From Kiritimatiellia bacterium (GTDB lineage Bacteria > Verrucomicrobiota > Kiritimatiellia > RFP12 > UBA1067), in the NCBI GenBank assembly GCA_017629455.1, contig JAGBXE010000031.1:1-11798 (forward strand): a stretch of 11,798 bases of DNA. Reading direction: 5' to 3'. The position numbers and the translations under genes are program-made. The notes beneath the pieces were generated by a model. The model was not told the origin of the DNA and made no database searches. It saw only the letters and a list, made by a program, of their open reading frames with translations. Shown one piece after another: positions 6,012 through 11,798 of this stretch. Every line of letters begins with the position of its first letter. The first letter of the stretch is position 1.

Positions 6012-6959
6012 TTATCGGCCTTGTGCCTGTACGGCAGTTGCCGCAATCGTATTTACAATATCCTCAACACTACAACCGCGCGAAAGATCGTTGCACGGTT
6101 TAGCTAAACCCTGCAAAACCGCAAAGCATTCGGCGCGGCCTAGACGCTGAGTAACTTTATAGCAAATGTTTCCTGCTTGAAGATCGGGGAAAATAAACAC
6201 GTTCGCGCGGCCGGCTACTGAGCTACCTTTTGCTTTCGCTTCGGCAACGCTTGGCACGAGCGCAGCATCGAATTGAAGCTCGCCGTCAATAAGAAGATCT
6301 GGCTTTAAGGCGCGCGCTATTTCCGTAGCGCGGCGAACCTTGTCGACTAAAGGATGCTCGGCACTGCCCTTTGATGAGAAGGAAAGCATAGCAACGCGCG
6401 GCTCTTTGATGCCGCACAATGTGCGCGCCGTCTCGGCACTTGCCAATGCAATGTGCGCAAGCTCCTCGGCGTCGGGGTTGGGGTTTACCACACAATCGGC
6501 ATAGACGATAAGCCCATCTTCACCAATCGACCTTACAGGGCACTCCATAAGAAAACTCGACGAAACGAGTTTCATACCGGGCTTCGTCTTAATAATCTGA
6601 AGCGCAGGGCGCAGCATATCGCCGGTCGAATGGACAGCACCTGAAACAAGGCCGTCGGCCTCGCCTTTTTTAACCATCACCATTCCGTAGTACATCGGCT
6701 GTGATGCTAATTGTTTGGCTTGCTCTAAGGTAAGACCTTTTGCTTTGCGAAGCTCGTAAAGCTCGTGCTGATACGCTGCAAGCTTTTCAGCATTGCTCTC
6801 GCTCGTAATCTCATTAGCTGTTAAAAGAACAGGATCTGCAATGCCCTCTTCGCGGACTATGCGCGCTGCTTCCATCGTGCGCGGTTCGTCGCCTTCGGGG
6901 AGAACTATGCGCATCATATTCTCGCGCGCTTTAGCCTTTACCTTTTCTATCATCCTCAT
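6012..6959 (-). CDS. pta: Phosphate acetyltransferase
   Basis: The enzyme interconverts acetyl-CoA plus phosphate and acetyl-phosphate plus CoA, in the cytoplasm. The 315 aa fit the short, single-domain Pta/EutD class, without the N-terminal regulatory domain of enterobacterial Pta. Family motifs are clear: RIVLPEGDEPRTMEAA near the start, KKGEADGLVSGAVHSTGDML, VVNPNPDAEELAHIA, MLSFSSKGSAEHPLV, DGELQFDAALVP, NVFIFPDLQAGNICYK and the C-terminal NDLSRGCSVEDIV. I chose the ATG at 6959 because AGAGGTG lies 9 nt upstream and because family members begin with M-x-x-I-E-K; a GTG at 6971 would add four residues but has no spaced ribosome site. It sits between two exported enzymes in the operon. No acetate kinase partner is in the window. 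Substrate could be acetate from deacetylated sugars or fermentative acetyl-CoA. Confidence 0.95.
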   Translation of the reverse strand: MRMIEKVKAKARENMMRIVLPEGDEPRTMEAARIVREEGIADPVLLTANEITSESNAEKLAAYQHELYELRKAKGLTLEQAKQLASQPMYYGMVMVKKGEADGLVSGAVHSTGDMLRPALQIIKTKPGMKLVSSSFLMECPVRSIGEDGLIVYADCVVNPNPDAEELAHIALASAETARTLCGIKEPRVAMLSFSSKGSAEHPLVDKVRRATEIARALKPDLLIDGELQFDAALVPSVAEAKAKGSSVAGRANVFIFPDLQAGNICYKVTQRLGRAECFAVLQGLAKPCNDLSRGCSVEDIVNTIAATAVQAQGR

Positions 6960-6983
6960 AACGTAAAACACCTCTACTTTTTC

Positions 6984-7958
6984 TCAAGCCTTCTTATTGC
7001 GCTGGCGGCGTTCAAACGAAAAGCGGCACGTCTCGCCTTTATTTTCTCTTAAGATATCCTGCCACGTTTGAGGGCGGCTCTCACCAGGATGAAGAACATC
7101 GTTAAACCAATAATCGTGCTGGACTAAAGAAGCTACGGCGCCTTCCTCGTCAGTGCGGAATACGACATAACCGATATCGCCCCAAAGCCCCGCCGACGGA
7201 AGCGTGAGAGAGCGTATCGTATCTTCGTTCTTGTTGCCCCAAGTTACAATCGACCTTTTAACCCAATTGTGATCATGCCCATGCACCCACCCGACGCAAT
7301 AGGGAGAATTTATAAGCGCTGAAGAGAGCTCTTTACCGCCATTGGGAATATCGTAAACTCCATGATGGGCGCCGGCTATAAAAGGACGCGTTCTCTTCGG
7401 GAAAGTATCGGCTATGTATTCAAGCATAGCCTTATTTAATTCGCCGTCGACTAACCCGCCGCCGTTGAGCCTATCGCCTTCAAGCGTATCGAGAAGCACT
7501 AAATCGCAAAACCCTAAATCAACTTCCGAAACTATCCGCCCGGGAACTGCAGAATACTTTGCGTATCCCGGATAATACTCAAGGAAGTGCGCGCGGTTGT
7601 CGTGGTTACCCATGGCGTGAGTAACGCGTATACCTGCATCGACGAGAGGCTTTAACAATTTAACTGCAAGGCTGTAGTCGCACGTTTCGCCAACGCCCAG
7701 CGAAAGGTCGCCAAATGTAACGACATTGCGCGGACGCGGACGCATGGCGAGAATTTCATTGACGCGCTTAGCTAGCTCGGTGCGCGTATAAAGCCAGCGC
7801 GTAAAATCATCGCGCCCGGTGACATGAATATCGGAGAGAAAGACAGTTAAGTTTTCGTCAAACTCATCCGAAAATAAACGCGTAACGCAACCTGGTGCGG
7901 CCATCGCCGCGCCCGATGCGGCGACACTGCGGATAAAATTTCTTCTGCTTACTGACAC
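6984..7958 (-). CDS. Tat-exported metallophosphoesterase, probable lipoprotein
   Basis: The protein has 324 aa. The N-terminus MSVSRRNFIRSVAASGAAMAAPGC carries a Tat motif (S-R-R-N-F-I), a hydrophobic stretch and a possible lipobox ending at C24. The full calcineurin-like metallophosphoesterase signature follows: D43-x-H45 (FLSDIHV), G83-D84 (FGDLS), G117-NHD (117-120), the AHHG pair at 197-200 and GHDH at 227-230. It should bind two metal ions and hydrolyse a phosphomonoester or phosphodiester outside the cytoplasm; the substrate cannot be told. Tat export suggests folding, or metal loading, before secretion. The start is GTG at 7958 with AAGGAG 7 nt upstream. The preceding GH20-esterase gene ends 15 nt earlier with a double TAA, and pta follows after 24 nt, so it is co-transcribed. 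In a glycan operon it may remove phosphate from phosphorylated sugars or a phospho-substituent; this is inference. Confidence 0.9.
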   Translation of the reverse strand: MSVSRRNFIRSVAASGAAMAAPGCVTRLFSDEFDENLTVFLSDIHVTGRDDFTRWLYTRTELAKRVNEILAMRPRPRNVVTFGDLSLGVGETCDYSLAVKLLKPLVDAGIRVTHAMGNHDNRAHFLEYYPGYAKYSAVPGRIVSEVDLGFCDLVLLDTLEGDRLNGGGLVDGELNKAMLEYIADTFPKRTRPFIAGAHHGVYDIPNGGKELSSALINSPYCVGWVHGHDHNWVKRSIVTWGNKNEDTIRSLTLPSAGLWGDIGYVVFRTDEEGAVASLVQHDYWFNDVLHPGESRPQTWQDILRENKGETCRFSFERRQRNKKA

Positions 7959-7973
7959 GGCACTTCTCCTTTA

Positions 7974-10900
7974 TTACAAATCGACCCAGTCGTAACTGAC
8001 GAGCGCACCAGGAACCACATTGGAAAACGGATACGACTTATACCCATCAACATCGCGGAAAGCTTCGCTCCATGAAGGTGGGCGCCTTAGGATTGTTAAA
8101 AACTTAAACGGCCCTTGCCCCGCCGCAAATGCGTGCGCTGCAGGAATGGCGGCATCACCCGATGCGCGCATCTCAACAAAGTTTTTAGTTTCTGCTTTGA
8201 GATATTTTGCAAGTGCGAGAATTTCGCCAGCCCTAAGCCCTACGAGATTTTCTCCAAGCAGTGAAAGCATTACTGCTACGCCATCGGAAGAAATTCCTTG
8301 GTAGGCATACCACCGCTTTGGAATTGCAGCTTCTCCAAAACCTGAAAGGTCCGCCACGAGCACGGCTTTCTGCGCAGCGAAATACCGCTTCACATCATCA
8401 GCCCATTCGCCGCGCCCTAAATCGCCAACGAAGAGCGCTGCACCTTTAACTTCGGCAGGCTTAAATAGAACTGCCGGTACGTGCGCGCCATCTGCGCGAG
8501 TAAAGACGAGTAAAAGACGCTCGCCACCCTGAATACCTTCGCGCGCAATTACAGTTACCGGCATATCGACCTCGGACGAATGCGGAATGCGCGCAATAGC
8601 TCGCACCTCGGCAGCCTTTGGCCTAGCGCGGCGCTTTGATTCTATGCTTGCAAGTTCTTCGCGGAGAATGTCGTAATAATTCTTAAACTCGCTCATTTCT
8701 TCAATCCAACCATTAGGCGAGATAAAGCCTTCTTCTTTTTTAAGCCCCGTATCAACCTTTTTCAAATCAAAACCGACATCAAGCTTGCGCAATGCCTCAA
8801 GATTTATTTCGCGCGCTAACTCTTCGCCCTTAAGCCAATAGCGCATCCAATTTACCGACCCTGTCCTTGCCGACTCCTTCCAGCCGTGTGGCCCTGGAAC
8901 ATCGATAAGCGCCTGCTTTTCACCACACCCGAGACGCTCTGCTAAATCGCGTGCGACCTTATGTGATGTGCGCGAACCATTAATGGGGAAGAAATCTCCC
9001 GTGCTCGCATTAAGGCACATAGCATTATCGTTCAGCAAGAGAATACCGGCATGATTAAAGCCTACCTCAAGCTGACCGAAAATATTCTGCTCTGCATCTT
9101 GCGGACCTATTTCGTGGCAGACATCTCTCAGCGTTGAGATATAGCAACTTGGCGCGCACGCTTTGACGCGCTCATCAAAGGCGCCAATGTACGAGCTTAA
9201 TGTGCCGCCTCCAGAATTACCCATAACTCCGATACGCTTAGAGTCAATCTCTTTGCGCGATACTAAATAATCGATAGCCCTCATTCCGTCCCACAACCGC
9301 GTCATGGCCATGGATTTACCAATCATCAATTCCCTTACGCCAATCGTATTGTGGCCTGTTGTGCCGCGCACGCGCGGAAGCTGGCCGCGCTCGCCCTGCT
9401 CGATCGGGTCGTAGATAAGAGCAGCGATGCCGGCTTTTGCCGCGAGCACACACCCGCGCTGATAGCCTGCGTTTAATTTACTTAACTGGCTGTCGTGACC
9501 ACACGCAACTGCAACAGCCGGGTATGGCGCCTTAAAGATTGTAGGATCAGGCATAAAGAGAAGCGCCGTAACGATCATTCCAGGACGGCTCATAAAATAA
9601 AGCTTCTCAACCGAATACCCATCGCGCTTTATCGTGCCGACAACCTTTGGATTAAGAGGCGTGCGCTCGGGATAGCCGCCCATCAATTCGACTACGCGCT
9701 TGCGCATTTCAAGGCGGCGCTGATCGTACTCTTCCTTCGTCTTGATTTGCGCCCATGCCGCATCTGCCGCTTCGTCGGCCTTGGCTAGGCGGCGCCACGT
9801 GGCTGTGCCAAGCTCTTGGCGCGAGAACGGCGCATAAGCAAACACGCTTTCAGGAATTTCGAGAGGCGCTTCGCTCGAATACTCAAGGCCTTTAACTTCG
9901 CACGGCTTTTCGCTCGTTCCTGCAACTGGAATAAACGTAGCTACCCACTTCCAAGTTTTAGGAAGGTGCTTATCGACTACAAGTGCAACGTGGTTCCAGC
10001 CGGCTCTTAATTTTATTTTCGTCGGCTCGCGCAAATAATACTCTTCATCGCTCAATGCAATTTCAGAAAGGTTTTTTGCCTGGCCTGCCAAATTCCAATT
10101 TGGCGCGAGAATTTTCTCGCCGTTGATTTCGACAGTTGAACCGTGGCGGCTCCACTCGCCGGCGGCTGGAATCGCACTTTCCGCCATGCGCCCCGACGAC
10201 CTGCTGTAAGCCGTAAAACCGATCCACGCTCCTACCGTTTGTTCGACCGGCGACTTAACCCACATTTCAAGTTTTACGCGGCCTTCTTTGGCGCTTACGT
10301 ACCACGAACGAGGGAACCTAAAGTGATGCGGATAAATTGTAGCTTGTGCAATCTTTTCGTTTATGATCTTACCGCTCTTACAATCGCTCATGCGCCAGCG
10401 CAAATTCGTCTGGCGGACAAATGCAAACGGCCAATCGCTCTTCGAAAAGATTTTGTCGCGGTGGGCTAAGGCGCGGCGCTCAAGATCAATTGCCATTGCA
10501 TATTCAGGGCGGTCGTAATTGGGGAGCCTGCCGTAGAAATGGAATAAGTTTTTCTCGCGGCCGCGCCAGAACGAATCGGACAGCAGCACAACTGCTGGCG
10601 CAATCGATGTTTCGCGCGCCAGCGAATCGGGGCTTTTCAGAGCATCATCATGCCATACGCCAATCGTCGCGCCCAACTTAGCCTCTTCATTCGTACCGAA
10701 CCTGCAAGGCTGCTGATACGCTGCTGCACTTAAAAGCTCCATTGGGTCGACATGATTTATGTAGTACATCATCGTCGAGTCGATATATGGCTCGTTGCCG
10801 CTTACGGGGTGCTCATCCCAGCCCCATACATTTTGTATAGAACCTTTAATGTTATTCATTGAGTGGCCAGGAATCCACCCAATAACTTTGCGGCCGTTTG

Positions 10901-11756
10901 CTGAAACGCGCTCTCCCCACTTCAAGTACCATTCGGCAGGTACACGCTCCTCGGGCGTGCGCACTTCGTCTGTGCCGAGATGGACATACGGCATATCGTC
11001 AGCAGGAACAAGCGTGCAAAGTTCGTCGATTAACTCGCAAACAATCTTATCTACTCCTGGCGAATTCATCTTATCGATATTGAATGCCTTCCTAAATGCG
11101 CGCGTGTGTCCAGGAACATCAAGCTCAGGAATGACAGTAATGCCGCGCTCTTTAGCGTATTGAACGATTTCCACAAACTCGCGCTGCGTGTAGTAAAGCC
11201 CAACATTGCGCGAGAATGATTCGGCGCGTTGGAGCTCTGGGTATTTTTTAGACTCCAGCCTCCAGCCGTGCTGATCTGTAAGATGCCAATGAAAAACATT
11301 CATCTTATAATCGGCAAGCAGATCGAGAAGAGACTTAATCGATTTAATACTTTGGTAGTTGCGCCCACAATCGATCATAAGCCCACGCACGGGAAAGCGC
11401 GGCCAGTCGCGTATCGCCACTGCCGGAAGAGAAGCGCCACTTCCTGCAAGCGCTTTTAGCTGCGCAAGCGTAGCGTTGGCGTACCTTACACCTTTTTCGG
11501 TGGGAGCTGTAATCTTAACGCCTTCAGTAGTGATTTCAAGTTTATAACTTTCATCAGCCACACGCGAGGGTGCTCCTTCGACACTTCCAGTAACAACTGT
11601 TATTTCTTGAAGCGCCGAAGCTTCAACTGGCTTTGATTTTGCAATTCTTTCTACCGATACTGGTACAGGCATCAATTCGTCGAGAACTGCAGCATTTAAT
11701 TGAAATGCCGCCATTGCAAACACAGTTAATGCAAATACTTTCATTGCGTATTTCAT
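7974..11756 (-). CDS. GH20 beta-N-acetylhexosaminidase fused to acetylxylan-esterase-like hydrolase
   Basis: The protein has 1260 aa. Signal peptide MKYAMKVFALTVFAMAAFQLNAA. Residues ~23-115 are the GH20b N-domain and ~120-430 the GH20 barrel: FPVRGLMIDCGRNYQS (121-136), FHWHLTDQHGWRLE (155-168), IPELDVPGHT (209-218) and the catalytic pair D263-E264 in HLGTDEV. Residues ~440-630 form a beta-sandwich tail also seen in Bacteroidetes GH20 enzymes. Residues ~640-1260 are a complete second enzyme of the alpha/beta-hydrolase (AXE1/dienelactone hydrolase) type: oxyanion strand VACGHD (750-755), nucleophile S848 in GNSGGG, acid D921 in STGDFFPI and base H957 in GPHGW. A second, degenerate hydrolase-like part ends NVVPGALVSYDWVDL. 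It probably frees terminal GlcNAc/GalNAc and removes O-acyl (acetyl) groups outside the cytoplasm. ATG at 11756 was chosen because GAGGAG lies 4 nt upstream; the in-frame GTG at 11795 has no ribosome site in view. No frameshift or stop divides the two halves. Confidence 0.93.
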   Translation of the reverse strand: MKYAMKVFALTVFAMAAFQLNAAVLDELMPVPVSVERIAKSKPVEASALQEITVVTGSVEGAPSRVADESYKLEITTEGVKITAPTEKGVRYANATLAQLKALAGSGASLPAVAIRDWPRFPVRGLMIDCGRNYQSIKSIKSLLDLLADYKMNVFHWHLTDQHGWRLESKKYPELQRAESFSRNVGLYYTQREFVEIVQYAKERGITVIPELDVPGHTRAFRKAFNIDKMNSPGVDKIVCELIDELCTLVPADDMPYVHLGTDEVRTPEERVPAEWYLKWGERVSANGRKVIGWIPGHSMNNIKGSIQNVWGWDEHPVSGNEPYIDSTMMYYINHVDPMELLSAAAYQQPCRFGTNEEAKLGATIGVWHDDALKSPDSLARETSIAPAVVLLSDSFWRGREKNLFHFYGRLPNYDRPEYAMAIDLERRALAHRDKIFSKSDWPFAFVRQTNLRWRMSDCKSGKIINEKIAQATIYPHHFRFPRSWYVSAKEGRVKLEMWVKSPVEQTVGAWIGFTAYSRSSGRMAESAIPAAGEWSRHGSTVEINGEKILAPNWNLAGQAKNLSEIALSDEEYYLREPTKIKLRAGWNHVALVVDKHLPKTWKWVATFIPVAGTSEKPCEVKGLEYSSEAPLEIPESVFAYAPFSRQELGTATWRRLAKADEAADAAWAQIKTKEEYDQRRLEMRKRVVELMGGYPERTPLNPKVVGTIKRDGYSVEKLYFMSRPGMIVTALLFMPDPTIFKAPYPAVAVACGHDSQLSKLNAGYQRGCVLAAKAGIAALIYDPIEQGERGQLPRVRGTTGHNTIGVRELMIGKSMAMTRLWDGMRAIDYLVSRKEIDSKRIGVMGNSGGGTLSSYIGAFDERVKACAPSCYISTLRDVCHEIGPQDAEQNIFGQLEVGFNHAGILLLNDNAMCLNASTGDFFPINGSRTSHKVARDLAERLGCGEKQALIDVPGPHGWKESARTGSVNWMRYWLKGEELAREINLEALRKLDVGFDLKKVDTGLKKEEGFISPNGWIEEMSEFKNYYDILREELASIESKRRARPKAAEVRAIARIPHSSEVDMPVTVIAREGIQGGERLLLVFTRADGAHVPAVLFKPAEVKGAALFVGDLGRGEWADDVKRYFAAQKAVLVADLSGFGEAAIPKRWYAYQGISSDGVAVMLSLLGENLVGLRAGEILALAKYLKAETKNFVEMRASGDAAIPAAHAFAAGQGPFKFLTILRRPPSWSEAFRDVDGYKSYPFSNVVPGALVSYDWVDL

Positions 11757-11798
11757 AACTCTCCTCTTTTCAGTAAATTTATTATTTCCCACCAAGCG
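11757..11798 (-). promoter_or_regulatory. Leader of the GH20-esterase gene with strong ribosome site
   Basis: The minus strand shows AAAAGAGGAGAGTT directly before the ATG at 11756, a near-ideal Shine-Dalgarno. The remaining ~25 nt are A/T-rich. No -10/-35 pair can be recognised before the window ends, so the operon promoter, or further upstream genes, lie outside. Confidence 0.6.

Noticed and set aside
11757..11795. Upstream GTG start of the GH20-esterase gene
   Set aside because: It would place 13 charged residues before the signal peptide and read through the Shine-Dalgarno; ATG at 11756 is far better.

Overview
The window carries six protein-coding genes, all on the minus strand, plus one large structured intergenic gap. 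It looks like a Gram-negative, glycan-degrading anaerobe. The Sec and Tat signal peptides, the secreted glycoside hydrolases, the InlB-type repeat surface protein and the Gly-rich exported protein fit the PVC group (Kiritimatiellota/Lentisphaerota-like gut or sediment lineages). That placement is an inference from style of gene content. No rRNA, tRNA or marker gene is present to prove it.

Right part, 3986-11756: a tight four-gene block transcribed right to left with gaps of 12-24 nt, each gene with its own Shine-Dalgarno. In order of transcription: (1) a 1260-aa exported fusion of a complete GH20 beta-hexosaminidase with a complete acetylxylan-esterase-like alpha/beta hydrolase; (2) a Tat-exported, probably lipid-anchored, metallophosphoesterase; (3) a cytoplasmic phosphate acetyltransferase (Pta); (4) an exported GH42-like beta-galactosidase. 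Together they suggest removal of terminal HexNAc, Gal and O-acetyl groups from a decorated (possibly host-type) glycan outside the cytoplasm. Pta would link released acetate, or fermentation, to acetyl-CoA/acetyl-phosphate. No acetate kinase, transporter or regulator is visible, so the operon may extend beyond the right edge.

Middle, 1310-3985: a strong promoter (TTGTCA, 17 nt, TATAAT, with an A/T tract upstream and a perfect inverted repeat inside the spacer) drives an 850-aa secreted modular protein. This has a LamG-like region, a beta-helix-like region, InlB/Flg_new repeats and a C-terminal module. It ends at a perfect 15-bp stem terminator whose symmetry lets it act on both strands.

Left part, 1-1250: a Gly-rich exported protein, cut by the left edge, has an extended -10 promoter whose 16-bp core matches the one at 3926-3941 at 14 positions. 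Between it and the terminator lies about 0.5 kb without a credible gene. This stretch is packed with operator-like inverted and direct repeats and with a series of mini-hairpins, three of which have a C-GAA-G triloop. It is the least explained part of the window.
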